Assembly: GCF_001617365.1 (NCBI RefSeq)
Contig: NZ_LVJR01000022.1
Location: 1 to 64,000, forward strand
Direction: 5' to 3'
DNA length: 64,000 nt
Source of the DNA: Rhodanobacter sp. FW104-R8
GTDB taxonomy: Bacteria; Pseudomonadota; Gammaproteobacteria; Xanthomonadales; Rhodanobacteraceae
Below the pieces are notes generated by a model, which was given only the letters and a program-made list of their open reading frames with translations, made no database searches and was not told the origin of the DNA. This document shows positions 35,339 through 43,927 of this stretch, piece by piece (position 1 is the stretch's first letter; each line of letters opens with the position of its first letter). The translations under genes and the position numbers were made by a program.

Positions 35339-37201
35339 TCAGCTGTCCAGCTCCGTCCAGCGCGCGTAGGCCGCGTCAAGCTCGGCCTGCAGTGCCGCCA
35401 GTGCCTCGTTCGCCTTGACGATGGCGGCGCTGTCCTGCTGGAAGAAAGTTGGCTCGTTCATCGCGGCGGTGCGCGCGGCGATGTCGCCTTCCAGTTGCTC
35501 GATGCGCTTGGGCAGTTGCTCTAGCTCGTGCTGCTCCTTGAAGCTGCGCTTGCGCTTTGCCGCGACGGGGGCCGCAGGCGCCGGGGCCGGCGTGGCGGAT
35601 TTGCCGGTGGCGGGCGTGCTGCGCGCGGCGGGCCGCTGGCGCAGCCAGTCCGTATAGCCGCCCACGTATTCGCCGACCCGGCCCTCGCCTTCCAGCACCA
35701 GGGTGCTGGATACCACGTTGTCGAGGAAGGCGCGGTCGTGCGAGACCAGCAGCAGGGTGCCCTGGTAGTCGGTGAGCAGCTCTTCCAGCAGTTCGAGCGT
35801 TTCGACGTCGAGGTCGTTGGTGGGCTCGTCCATCACCAGCAGGTTGGACGGCTGCGCGAACAGCTTGGCCAGCAGCAGGCGGTTGCGCTCGCCGCCGGAC
35901 AGGCGGGTGATCGGCGCGCGCGCGCGCTCGGGCGAGAACAGGAAATCCTGCAGGTAGCCGATGATGTGCTTGCGCTGGCCGTTGAGCTCGATGTACTCGC
36001 GGCCCTCGGCCACGTTGTCCAGCGCGTTGAGCTGGTCGTTGAGCTGCAGCCGGTGCTGGTCGAAGTAGGCGATCTGGATGCCGGTGCCCAGCTCCGCGGT
36101 GCCGCGTTGCGGCTTGAGCTCGCCCAGCATGATCTTCAGCAGGGTGCTCTTGCCGGCGCCGTTCGGGCCGATGATGCCGATGCGGTCGCCGCGCATCACC
36201 GTGGTGGTGAGGTTCTCGATCAGCACGCGACCGCCGTAGGCCTGGCGCACGTGATCGAGATCGATCACCTTCTTGCCCGAGGCCTGCGCGTTGGCCGCGG
36301 TCATCTTCACGTTGCCGCCCAGCTCGCGGCGTTGCGCGCGCTCGTTGCGCAGCGCCTTCAGCGCGCGCACGCGGCCTTCATTGCGCGTGCGCCGGGCCTT
36401 GATGCCCTGGCGGATCCACACTTCCTCCTGCGCCAGCTTCTTGTCGAACAGTGCATTAGCCTGTGCCTCGGCGTGCAGGCGCTCCTCACGCCGGCGCAGG
36501 TAGTTGTCGTAGTCGCCGGGCCAGTCGGTGAGCGCGCCGCGGTCGATCTCCACGATGCGCGTGGCCAGCGCACGCAGGAAGCTGCGGTCGTGGGTGACGA
36601 AGATGATGCTGCCGGCGAACTGCTTGAGGAAGGTCTCCAGCCAGCCGATCGCCTCGATGTCGAGGTGATTGGTCGGCTCGTCCAGCAGCAGCACGTCGGG
36701 CTTGCGCACCAGCGCCTGGGCCAGCAGCACGCGGCGCTTCATGCCGCCGGACAGCGCGGCGAAGTCGGTGTCGCCGGGCAGCTCCAGCTGGGTCAGCACG
36801 TCGCTGACGCGGCGGTCCAGGTCCCAGCCGTGCTGCGCCTCGATCTGGTGCTGCACGTCGCCGAGCGCATCGAAGTCGCCTTCCGCCAGCAGGTGGTGGT
36901 AGCGCGCCAGCAGATGGCCGAGATCGCCCAGCCCCTCGGCGACCACGTCGAACACGCTGCCGGCGGTGCCTTGCGGCACTTCCTGCGCCATCCGCGCGAC
37001 CACCACGCCGTTCTGGATGCGCACCTCGCCGTCGTCGGCCTGCAGCTCGCCGGCGATCAGCTTCATCAGGGTGGATTTGCCTTCGCCGTTGCGGCCGACG
37101 ATGCACACACGCTCGTTCGCCTCGATCGACAGATCGACGTGCTCGAGCAGGAGCGGGCCGCCGATGCTGAAGTCGACGCATTGCAATTGGATAAGAGACA
37201 T
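35339..37201 (-). CDS. uup: ABC-F ATPase Uup
   Basis: A 620-residue cytoplasmic ABC-F protein with two ATPase modules and no membrane segment. Walker A motifs are GRNGEGKST (about 37-45) and GPNGAGKST (about 344-352). Signatures are LSGGMKRRVLLAQAL and LSGGERNRLLLAKLF, and both Walker B motifs are followed by DEPTNHLD/DEPTNDLD. The inter-module linker is rich in Arg/Lys. After an Ala/Pro-rich stretch (about 525-550), a C-terminal coiled coil (about 555-618) is the DNA-binding domain typical of Uup and absent from EttA. ABC-F proteins act on ribosomes, and Uup also affects transposon excision. Confidence 0.95.
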   Translation of the reverse strand: MSLIQLQCVDFSIGGPLLLEHVDLSIEANERVCIVGRNGEGKSTLMKLIAGELQADDGEVRIQNGVVVARMAQEVPQGTAGSVFDVVAEGLGDLGHLLARYHHLLAEGDFDALGDVQHQIEAQHGWDLDRRVSDVLTQLELPGDTDFAALSGGMKRRVLLAQALVRKPDVLLLDEPTNHLDIEAIGWLETFLKQFAGSIIFVTHDRSFLRALATRIVEIDRGALTDWPGDYDNYLRRREERLHAEAQANALFDKKLAQEEVWIRQGIKARRTRNEGRVRALKALRNERAQRRELGGNVKMTAANAQASGKKVIDLDHVRQAYGGRVLIENLTTTVMRGDRIGIIGPNGAGKSTLLKIMLGELKPQRGTAELGTGIQIAYFDQHRLQLNDQLNALDNVAEGREYIELNGQRKHIIGYLQDFLFSPERARAPITRLSGGERNRLLLAKLFAQPSNLLVMDEPTNDLDVETLELLEELLTDYQGTLLLVSHDRAFLDNVVSSTLVLEGEGRVGEYVGGYTDWLRQRPAARSTPATGKSATPAPAPAAPVAAKRKRSFKEQHELEQLPKRIEQLEGDIAARTAAMNEPTFFQQDSAAIVKANEALAALQAELDAAYARWTELDS

Positions 37202-37281
37202 CCGCCCATTGTACGTGGACGCGCGATCGCTGGCGTGTCGGCGGCTCTGGAATCGGTCGCTGGTCAGTTCGCAGCGCTGAC

Positions 37282-37830
37282 TCAGTGCAGGTCGCGGGTG
37301 GGATGAAGCGGGATGATCTTCGCCGAGGGCATCAGTCTGGCGCGCAGCAGATCAGCCGCGAAGTGGAAGTCGCGACCCAGATCCTTGCGTGAGAACGGCG
37401 TCTCCAGCATGCGCAGCGCCACCTCGAACGCCGTGAGGCGACCATGGGCGAATTGCGACCACGCCTCGTACTTGCGCTGGTTCATCGATGAAACCAGGCT
37501 GCGATTGCCGTTGCGGGCGAATGCCGGTGGCGATCGCCAGGCATCCAATTCGCCTTCGGCCAGCGCACCACCGATCCCGCAGGCGGCCAACAGGAACCGC
37601 AGCTGCTCTGCCGCCATCTCGTACAGGCGTTTCAAATCGACGGCGCGGCCAGGCACGACCAGCACCGTTCCCGTGGCGGCGTTCATAAGCAGCACGAACG
37701 GCTGGCGGTCGATGAAGTCGATGTCAGCGCACCACTCGCCCAGTGGGTTGTCCGACGGTGCCGGTTCAGCCAGCGCGGGCGGCACACGCAAGCGCTTGAG
37801 CAGCTTTTGCGAGCAGCGGACGACGGTCAC
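37282..37830 (-). CDS. DUF6933-domain protein
   Basis: A 182-residue protein that starts SQKLLKRLRVPPAL and contains NPLGEWCADIDFIDRQPFVL, which match the DUF6933 pattern. No catalytic motif is recognisable. The start is a GTG whose GTGA overlaps the TGA closing the interrupted specificity-subunit frame. This overlap shows that the gene was coupled to that frame before the amber codon appeared. Family members are frequently found beside mobile or defence genes, but their function is unknown. It is the last gene of the restriction-modification operon. Confidence 0.72.
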   Translation of the reverse strand: MTVVRCSQKLLKRLRVPPALAEPAPSDNPLGEWCADIDFIDRQPFVLLMNAATGTVLVVPGRAVDLKRLYEMAAEQLRFLLAACGIGGALAEGELDAWRSPPAFARNGNRSLVSSMNQRKYEAWSQFAHGRLTAFEVALRMLETPFSRKDLGRDFHFAADLLRARLMPSAKIIPLHPTRDLH

Positions 37831-37991
37831 GGTGCACCGCTGGCGGGCAGTTCGAATGAAGCGAGGTGCCGCAAGGCGGCGGCCTCGGAGTCCTCAATGG
37901 CGAGTTCGACGGCGCGCTTGGCCGCATTGAGAAGCTCGGCGGCGCGCTCGCGGCTGCCCTGCGCGGCGCGCACGTTCGTTACGATCTGGGT
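37827..37991 (-). pseudogene. Cut-off 3' end of the specificity-subunit gene (in-frame after amber stop)
   Basis: After the TAG at 37992-37994 the same frame stays open for 54 codons and closes with TGA at 37827-37829. The peptide runs through VRAAQGSRERAAELLNAAKR and AVELAIEDSEAAALRHL, a charged helical stretch of the type that forms the C-terminal coiled coil of restriction S subunits. It is far too protein-like to be chance. It therefore looks like the detached end of the upstream coding frame. Confidence 0.8.
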
Positions 37992-39281
37992 CTATACGCT
38001 TGCCTCGATGCGGGGGAACGGCAGTGCCAGCAGATCCGCTTCGGCTATAGCCGGATACAGGCTGGCGCTGGTGTGCAGATCCATCAGTTCGCACACCGGC
38101 AGCAGGCGCAGGTAGGCCAGCAGCACCTCGGGTGCGACAGTTTCCGGCTCAAGCACCACGAAGCCGGATGAGCACACACTGCCGTCCTGCTCCGGGGCGA
38201 TCAGGGCTGAGAGTCGGCGAATCGGCCGTACCATCGAGGTAACTACGTCGCCCGCGTGCACATGCCAGGTCGCGCGACTGGGCGCGTCGGACTGCTCCGT
38301 CTGCACTGCCATTGCGGTGCCGTCGGCGCGCAGGTTGCCGATCTCGATGTAGTCGAACGTGCCGATGGCCGATGCGACGAAGCGTTCGTGCCGCGCCGGC
38401 GCCACATCGCGGATGCGTTGGCCATGCTGGCCGAGCCGGCCAAGCAGTTCGGCGACGCGCGGTGCGAAGTACTCCGCATCCAGTCGTCCAGCGGCGAAGG
38501 CATCGCGGCTGCTGCGGGCGTAGCTTAGCGGCTCCGGTGGTTGCCAATTCTCCAGCCCCAAAGCGGATAGGAGTCCGTGCTCTGCTTCGTGCTGCGCCGC
38601 AATCGCAGCGGCGCGTGCTTTGTAGGAAGCCTGAACAAGCCGAAGACAATGCTCCTTCAATTCCTTGTTTGCGCGAAAAATCGGCAATTCGCGGACAAGA
38701 GTTATTGTCAGATGCGGCTGTGCCGTTTGCGAGCTCGAGCGTATCAAGGCGCGGTTGAAGAAGCCTGTTTGGAAGTAGAGATAGAGAAATACTCGGTCAA
38801 CTTCCTGCAACTTTGAACTATTTAGAAAAATGAGGTCGCGGCTAACCGCTGCTTCAGCAGTTACCAAGCCAACACGTGCGACGCTTCCGCCTTTCGTAAA
38901 TACAATGTCCCCTGGTGCCACCTTGGAGAGTGTGGGGAATTGATCGCACAAGCTCGCTGGGATTCGAGTACAGGTCTCGAAGTCGATAACCGAATCTACG
39001 TCCGCGACACGAAGAAACGGCAAATCGCCTTGATCGTAGTAGGCTTCTATCGAGGGATAGAAGGCGCTCGCATCAACTGAAACACAGAGCTGCCTGAACT
39101 TGCAGAATACCGAAGCCTTCTCGACGACGTGCATTGCATCGAGTAAATGTTGTCGCTGGAAATACTCGGGATCGAATCGAGTTGTCGAGGCACTGCGGAG
39201 CACATCCGAGAGCCGAACTTCTGAAATTTCCAGCCCCTCCAACAAGCCCACATAGCGGGCCGCGTCAAAGGGGCGATTCAA
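37992..39281 (-). CDS. Restriction-modification specificity (S) subunit, interrupted by an amber codon
   Basis: A 429-residue S-like protein with two target-recognition domains (about 15-210 and 255-425) joined by a helical spacer rich in Ala/Glu (about 215-250). Such a subunit chooses the DNA site for the methylase-nuclease encoded upstream. The start is TTG, overlapping the upstream gene's stop (TTGA). An in-frame TAG at 37992 ends it 54 codons before the natural TGA, removing the second coiled-coil helix. The first half of the gene is visibly richer in A/T than the second, which suggests a domain acquired by recombination. Whether the shortened protein works is unknown. Confidence 0.82.
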   Translation of the reverse strand: MNRPFDAARYVGLLEGLEISEVRLSDVLRSASTTRFDPEYFQRQHLLDAMHVVEKASVFCKFRQLCVSVDASAFYPSIEAYYDQGDLPFLRVADVDSVIDFETCTRIPASLCDQFPTLSKVAPGDIVFTKGGSVARVGLVTAEAAVSRDLIFLNSSKLQEVDRVFLYLYFQTGFFNRALIRSSSQTAQPHLTITLVRELPIFRANKELKEHCLRLVQASYKARAAAIAAQHEAEHGLLSALGLENWQPPEPLSYARSSRDAFAAGRLDAEYFAPRVAELLGRLGQHGQRIRDVAPARHERFVASAIGTFDYIEIGNLRADGTAMAVQTEQSDAPSRATWHVHAGDVVTSMVRPIRRLSALIAPEQDGSVCSSGFVVLEPETVAPEVLLAYLRLLPVCELMDLHTSASLYPAIAEADLLALPFPRIEASV

Positions 39282-41521
39282 AAAAAACCGAGTTTCTCCT
39301 TCGCGGCGAACTCGGCAAAGGCCTCGGCGATACCGTCCTGGGTCAGGCCGTCGTGGTTGAACAGGTCGTGCTGGATCACCCAGTGCCCGTGGCTGTCGCG
39401 CAAAGGTTTGCGGTAGGTCTCGACCTCGCGCAGGCGCTGCAACTGATAGCCATCCTCCTTGCGAATCGCCTCCAGGCTGCCGTGTTGCTGGATCAGGGCC
39501 AGTCCCGATTCGACCCCTTGCTTGCCATCCGGATAATTGACTCGATACAGGCTGGCGGCTTCCGCCACCGCGAAGCGCTGTTTCAACTCACCTTCTGAGA
39601 GGTCTTCCAGCGTTGGCTTGTCGCTCTTTGTCCAGTCGAACAGACGATGGCGTGGCTGCGATAAGGCAATGATTTTCTCGCCGCTGTTGTCCTTGCTGGC
39701 CAGTTGCTGGGTGGCGAAGAAGATCGGGTAGTCGTCGGTGCGCGGGCAGTGGTAGCGCGGATCGCTGGCGTCGTCGTTCCACTTCTGCACGAACAGCACG
39801 CTGGTCTTGGTGCCGGTGTGCGGCTTGAAGGTGTTGGGGTGCAGGCCGACCACGGCGAGGATGCGGCAGCGTTCGGCGATGAACTCACGTACGCGCTGGT
39901 CGCTGGCGTTGTTGAAGCGGCCTTGCGGCAGCACCACGGCCATACGCCCGCCGGGGCGCAGGAAGTCCAGGTTGCGCTCGATGAACAACAGGTCGCGGCC
40001 GACCTTGCCTTCCAGTTTGCCGTTGGCCTTGTGGCCCAGCTCGTAGGGAGAGAGCATATCGCTCTGCTTGATGTCGCCGGCGAACGGTGGATTGGCCATC
40101 AATACGTCGAAGCCGAACGTGCGGTTCTGGTTCTTCGGATGTCGGAGCTTCTTGAGCTTGGCCCAGCCGGGGCCGTAGGTTTCCTGCCAGTCTTCGTCCT
40201 GCCGGATGCGCTCGTCCCATTTGGTCCAGTCCAGCGTGTTCATGTGCAACACGTTGGTCTGACCGTCGCCGGCAATCAGGTTGAGGCAGCGTGCCACGCG
40301 CACGGACTTCTCGTCGAAGTCGATGGCAAATACCTTGTTGCGCACGTAGTCGCGGCAGCGCTGCGGCTTGTCTTCCATGGTGAACAGGTGCGATACCGGC
40401 AGGCCTTCGTCAGCCAGGATCTGCCTCCATACATGGAAGATCGAATGCACGGTGAATCCGGCGCTACCAGCGGCGGTGTCGATCACGGTTTCCGATTCGT
40501 GCGGATTCATCATGCGCACGCACATGTCGATCACCCAGCGCGGCGTGAAGTACTGGCCCTTCTCGCCCTTGGACGACTTGCCGACCAGGTATTCGAAGGC
40601 GTCGTCCACCACGTCGAGGTTGGAGTTGAACAGCTTCCATTCCTCCAGCGAACCGACACAGACTTGCAGGTGCTCCGGACCGAGCTTGATCTTGTCATCC
40701 TCGGCGAACACCCCGGGCCATTCCTTCTTGGCGTCGTCGAACAAGGACTGGATGCTGACCTTGAGCTGCGCGGCGGTGTTGCTGTTGCGGAAGCGCAGAT
40801 ACTTGTGGCGGCCGCGATAGCAGTACATCTCGTCGTAGAGCTTGCTGAAGATCAGCTTGAACACTTCCTCGAACACGTCCACACCGGCATTGGCAAGGAC
40901 TTCGTTCTCCATTTCCTCGATCAACTGCTTGAGGCTGCGCGTGCGCTTGCCCTCGATTTCGCGGCGCTGCTCAACCTCGATCAGCGTCTGCATCGTCCAC
41001 GGCTGGCCGGCGATGTCATCGATGGTCTGGCCGACGTTGGGAACGTCGGGAATCTCGACGAAGTAGTTGGGATTCTTGCGGTGCCACGCGACCGATTCCA
41101 TGCCGTTGCACCACATTGCCAGCGGCGCGCCGGTGGCGTGGGTGTACGAGCGAAGTTGTTCCTTGCCGTCCTTGAGCTTGCCTTGCTTCACTTCGACGAT
41201 GAGGTAGGGCACGGTGGGGCGGTCGGCATCCATCACCACGATGTCGGCGCGCTTGGAGGTATCGCGGCCGAAGGTGACCGGATATTCCACGCCAAGTCGC
41301 GATGCCGGGTACCCGTAGTACAGCGTCAGTCGTTGCAGCCACAGTTGCCGCACCAGTTCCTCGCGCTTGGCCTGCACAGGTTTGTCGCGCACCAGGCAAT
41401 GCACGTAGGCCTTGCCATTCTTTTCCGTCAGGCTGGCTTCGACCGCTGCGAGCGCGGCCCCGCCGAAGAGCTCGGTCAGGGAATCTCGGTCGATGTCGTT
41501 GAGCAACTGGTCAAGGTGCAT
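39278..41521 (-). CDS. Nuclease-methylase fusion: HSDR_N-like domain plus N6-adenine DNA methylase
   Basis: A 747-residue protein. The N-terminal domain (about 20-135) has a PD-(D/E)xK-like set: Asp93 in RADIVVMDAD and Glu110/Lys112 in LIVEVKQGK, as in the N-terminal domain of type I R subunits. A helical region follows, then an HsdM-type methylase (about 300-690) with SAM motif I DTAAGSAGF (348-356) and catalytic motif IV NPPF (477-480). With a separate S subunit this resembles BcgI-like type IIB or compact type I systems. The ATG at 41521 precedes MHLDQLLNDIDRD. In-frame sequence upstream is the operator repeat. The 3' end is a run of eight Ts on the coding strand. Confidence 0.85.
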   Translation of the reverse strand: MHLDQLLNDIDRDSLTELFGGAALAAVEASLTEKNGKAYVHCLVRDKPVQAKREELVRQLWLQRLTLYYGYPASRLGVEYPVTFGRDTSKRADIVVMDADRPTVPYLIVEVKQGKLKDGKEQLRSYTHATGAPLAMWCNGMESVAWHRKNPNYFVEIPDVPNVGQTIDDIAGQPWTMQTLIEVEQRREIEGKRTRSLKQLIEEMENEVLANAGVDVFEEVFKLIFSKLYDEMYCYRGRHKYLRFRNSNTAAQLKVSIQSLFDDAKKEWPGVFAEDDKIKLGPEHLQVCVGSLEEWKLFNSNLDVVDDAFEYLVGKSSKGEKGQYFTPRWVIDMCVRMMNPHESETVIDTAAGSAGFTVHSIFHVWRQILADEGLPVSHLFTMEDKPQRCRDYVRNKVFAIDFDEKSVRVARCLNLIAGDGQTNVLHMNTLDWTKWDERIRQDEDWQETYGPGWAKLKKLRHPKNQNRTFGFDVLMANPPFAGDIKQSDMLSPYELGHKANGKLEGKVGRDLLFIERNLDFLRPGGRMAVVLPQGRFNNASDQRVREFIAERCRILAVVGLHPNTFKPHTGTKTSVLFVQKWNDDASDPRYHCPRTDDYPIFFATQQLASKDNSGEKIIALSQPRHRLFDWTKSDKPTLEDLSEGELKQRFAVAEAASLYRVNYPDGKQGVESGLALIQQHGSLEAIRKEDGYQLQRLREVETYRKPLRDSHGHWVIQHDLFNHDGLTQDGIAEAFAEFAAKEKLGFF

Positions 41522-41548
41522 GGGGCGGCCGTTCGTGCGAATGAAAAA

Positions 41549-41599
41549 GATACCGTGGTTATACCACTCATTCTTTGTGAGTGGTATAACCACGGTATC
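41549..41599. promoter_or_regulatory. 22-bp perfect inverted repeat in the divergent promoter region
   Basis: Arms 41549-41570 and 41578-41599 are perfect reverse complements around a 7-base centre. Each arm contains a smaller dyad GTGGTTATACCAC or its complement (centres at 41561 and 41587, 26 bp apart). Each arm also contains an outward-facing TATAAC that could serve as a -10 box for the methylase gene (minus) and the nucleotidyltransferase gene (plus). The -35 hexamers are poor. The layout suggests a shared operator controlling both directions. It could alternatively form an RNA hairpin. Confidence 0.75.
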
Positions 41600-41612
41600 C
41601 GCCGGAGCCCTG

Positions 41613-42677
41613 ATGATGGCCTTGTACCGCGAACTTCCCGTTGCCGCCCAGACCGCCTACGCCGAACTGCAGGAGCTGGTTCAAGTGGCTGAGACCATGC
41701 GTTCGCCGGCGTCGCTGACCGGGACGGTGGGCTGGAAGACAATCAAGGGACGCCGCTACGCGTATTGGCAGTTCAAGGAGATCGACGGACGCAAGCGCGA
41801 GTATTACCTGGGGCCGGAGGGACCGCCGATCGAGGCGATCGAAAATGCACGCGACAAACCGGTACCGGCATTTGAAGCGGTGGCGCGACAGGCCAGTGCG
41901 GCATTCGCCCAGGGCAATGCGCTTACGCCGGCAAAGCACTTTCGCATCGTCAAGCGATTCGCCGATTACCAGTTCTTTCGTGCCGGCGGATTGCTGGTGG
42001 GCACGCAGGCGTTCCTCGCCATGGGCAACCAGCTGGGAGTGGTGTGGAGCGAGGGCGCGCGCACTCTCGATCTTGATTTTGCGCATGCGGGAGCAGGCGG
42101 CAACGTGGAGGTGGCGTTGCCGGCCAATATGCATGCGGATGTGGACGATGCGCTGAAGTCACTGGAGATGGGATTCCTGCCGGCACTTGGCGGCAGTCGC
42201 GGCTTCGCCAGCAACTATGTCAGCGAGAAGGAACCCGATTTGCGTATCGACTTTCTGACCGTGATGCGCCGTGGCGGCAAGGATGTGTCGATGCCGGATA
42301 TCGGCGTGGCGCTGACGCCGCTGAAGTTTCTGGATTATTTGTTGGAGCGGCCTGGGCAGGCCGTGCTGCTGGACCGGGCCGACGCTTGCCTGGTGAATTT
42401 GCCCGACCCAGCGCGCTACGGCTTGCACAAACTGCTGGTGGCCGCCGAGCGTGGACCGCGGCATGCGAAATACGCCAAGGATATTTTCCAGGCTTTGAGC
42501 CTGATCGACTGGCATCTGCAGCGTGCGCCCAGTGTGCTGGTGGAAGCGTGGGACGACCTGGCCGCTCGGGGTGCGGGCTGGGTCAGGCGCGCACGGCAGT
42601 CGTTGCAGGCCGCACCTGCGGTACAACATGAACTGGTGTTGCGCTTCGGAAAGGCTGTTGGTCTGAAACTGAAATAG
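41613..42677 (+). CDS. GSU2403-type nucleotidyltransferase-fold protein
   Basis: A 354-residue protein with a polymerase-beta-like nucleotidyltransferase core. LLVGTQAFLAMGNQLG (about 127-142) carries the Gly-Thr helix start. TLDLDFAHAG gives the Asp-x-Asp metal pair (153 and 155), and DLRIDFLTVM offers a third Asp (213). The N-terminal 100 residues hold WKTIKGRRYAYWQFKEIDG, a basic beta-hairpin, and the C-terminal part is helical. This fits the family named after GSU2403. Biochemical function is unproven, and related minimal nucleotidyltransferases modify proteins or tRNAs in toxin-antitoxin and defence systems. Two adjacent ATGs share GGAG at 41604-41607. Confidence 0.8.
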   Translation: MMALYRELPVAAQTAYAELQELVQVAETMRSPASLTGTVGWKTIKGRRYAYWQFKEIDGRKREYYLGPEGPPIEAIENARDKPVPAFEAVARQASAAFAQGNALTPAKHFRIVKRFADYQFFRAGGLLVGTQAFLAMGNQLGVVWSEGARTLDLDFAHAGAGGNVEVALPANMHADVDDALKSLEMGFLPALGGSRGFASNYVSEKEPDLRIDFLTVMRRGGKDVSMPDIGVALTPLKFLDYLLERPGQAVLLDRADACLVNLPDPARYGLHKLLVAAERGPRHAKYAKDIFQALSLIDWHLQRAPSVLVEAWDDLAARGAGWVRRARQSLQAAPAVQHELVLRFGKAVGLKLK

Positions 42678-42678
42678 A

Positions 42679-42704
42679 AACGGGCCGCACGAAGGCGGCC
42701 CGTT
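42679..42704. terminator. Convergent intrinsic terminator
   Basis: AACGGGCCGC (42679-42688) and GCGGCCCGTT (42695-42704) form a perfect 10-bp stem with a 6-base loop. On the minus strand it is followed by TTTCTATTTC, making it the better terminator for metK. On the plus strand only two Ts follow immediately. Confidence 0.8.
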
Positions 42705-42727
42705 CGTTCCAATGTGCAGCGCCGGCC

Positions 42728-43927
42728 TTACTTCAGCTTGGCATCCTTGCGCAGCGCCTCGGCGCGGTCGGTCTTTTCCCACGAGAACGCGGTGAAGGCC
42801 TTGCCGTCCGGACCCTTCATCTGGTGCGGGGTGCGGCCGAAGTGGCCGTAGCTGGCGGTCTGCTGGTACATCGGGTGGATCAGGTCGAGCATCTGCAAGA
42901 TGCCGTACGGGCGCAGGTCGAAGTGCTTGCGGATCAGCTTCTCGATCTTCTCGTCGCTGATCTTGCCGGTGCCGAAGGTGGTGACCGAGATCGAGGTGGG
43001 GTGGGCCACGCCGATCGCGTAGCTGACCTGCACTTCGCAGCGGTCGGCGATGCCGGCGGCCACGATGTTCTTGGCCACGTAGCGTGCGGCGTAGGCGGCC
43101 GAGCGGTCGACCTTGGACGGGTCCTTGCCCGAGAACGCGCCACCGCCGTGACGGGCCCAGCCGCCGTAGGTGTCCACGATGATCTTGCGGCCGGTCAGGC
43201 CGCAGTCGCCCACCGGGCCGCCGATCTCGAACTTGCCGGTCGGGTTGATGTGGAACTTGGTTCCCTTGTGCAGCAGCTTGGCGGGCAGCACCGGCTTCAG
43301 GATGTGCTCGCGCACGGCCTCGATCAGGTCCTTCTGCTTCACGCCCGGGTCGTGCTGGGTCGACAGCACCACGGCGTCGATCGCGGTGGCCACGCCATGC
43401 TCGTAGCGCAGGGTGACCTGGCTCTTGGCGTCCGGGCGCAGCCACGGCAGCGGCGAATTCTTCTTCTTGCGCACCTTCGCCTGCTGCTCGACCAGGCGGT
43501 GCGAGTAGTAGATCGCCGCCGGCATCATGTCCTTCGTCTCGTTCGTCGCGTAGCCGAACATCAGGCCCTGGTCGCCGGCGCCCTGGTCTTCCGGGTTCTT
43601 GCGGTCCACGCCCTGGTTGATGTCCGGCGACTGCTTGCCGATCAGGTTGATCACGCCGCAGGTGGCGCCGTCGAAGCCGACGTTGCTGGAGTCGTAGCCG
43701 ATGTCGACGATCACCTTGCGGGTGATCGCTTCGAGGTCGATCCACGCGCTGGTGGTGATTTCGCCGGCGACGATCGCCACGCCGGTCTTGACCATGGTTT
43801 CGCAGGCCACGCGGGCGCGCGGATCCTGCGCGATGATTGCGTCGAGCACGGCGTCGGAGATCTGGTCGGCGACTTTGTCCGGATGGCCTTCGGAGACCGA
43901 TTCGGAGGTGAACAGGTAGTTGGACAT
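42728..43927 (-). CDS. metK: S-adenosylmethionine synthase MetK
   Basis: A 399-residue cytosolic enzyme making S-adenosylmethionine from methionine and ATP. The opening [36 protein letters not shown], the phosphate loop [18 protein letters not shown] and the C-terminal YGHFGR are all diagnostic. Length is slightly above the E. coli enzyme (384) because of the [19 protein letters not shown] segment, which is common in this group. The minus-strand leader of about 50 bp carries AAGGGA 12 bases before the ATG and a possible TATCAT -10 box (complement of 43976-43981). No SAM riboswitch was recognised. Confidence 0.98.
   Translation of the reverse strand: MSNYLFTSESVSEGHPDKVADQISDAVLDAIIAQDPRARVACETMVKTGVAIVAGEITTSAWIDLEAITRKVIVDIGYDSSNVGFDGATCGVINLIGKQSPDINQGVDRKNPEDQGAGDQGLMFGYATNETKDMMPAAIYYSHRLVEQQAKVRKKKNSPLPWLRPDAKSQVTLRYEHGVATAIDAVVLSTQHDPGVKQKDLIEAVREHILKPVLPAKLLHKGTKFHINPTGKFEIGGPVGDCGLTGRKIIVDTYGGWARHGGGAFSGKDPSKVDRSAAYAARYVAKNIVAAGIADRCEVQVSYAIGVAHPTSISVTTFGTGKISDEKIEKLIRKHFDLRPYGILQMLDLIHPMYQQTASYGHFGRTPHQMKGPDGKAFTAFSWEKTDRAEALRKDAKLK

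Noticed and set aside
41522-41593. In-frame N-terminal extension of the nuclease-methylase gene
   Set aside because: It would translate the perfect inverted repeat of the divergent promoter region, and the domain begins at the ATG at 41521.
37202-42727. Prophage or integrative element carrying the restriction cassette
   Set aside because: No integrase, recombinase, tRNA attachment site or flanking direct repeat was seen. The cassette is simply placed between uup and metK.
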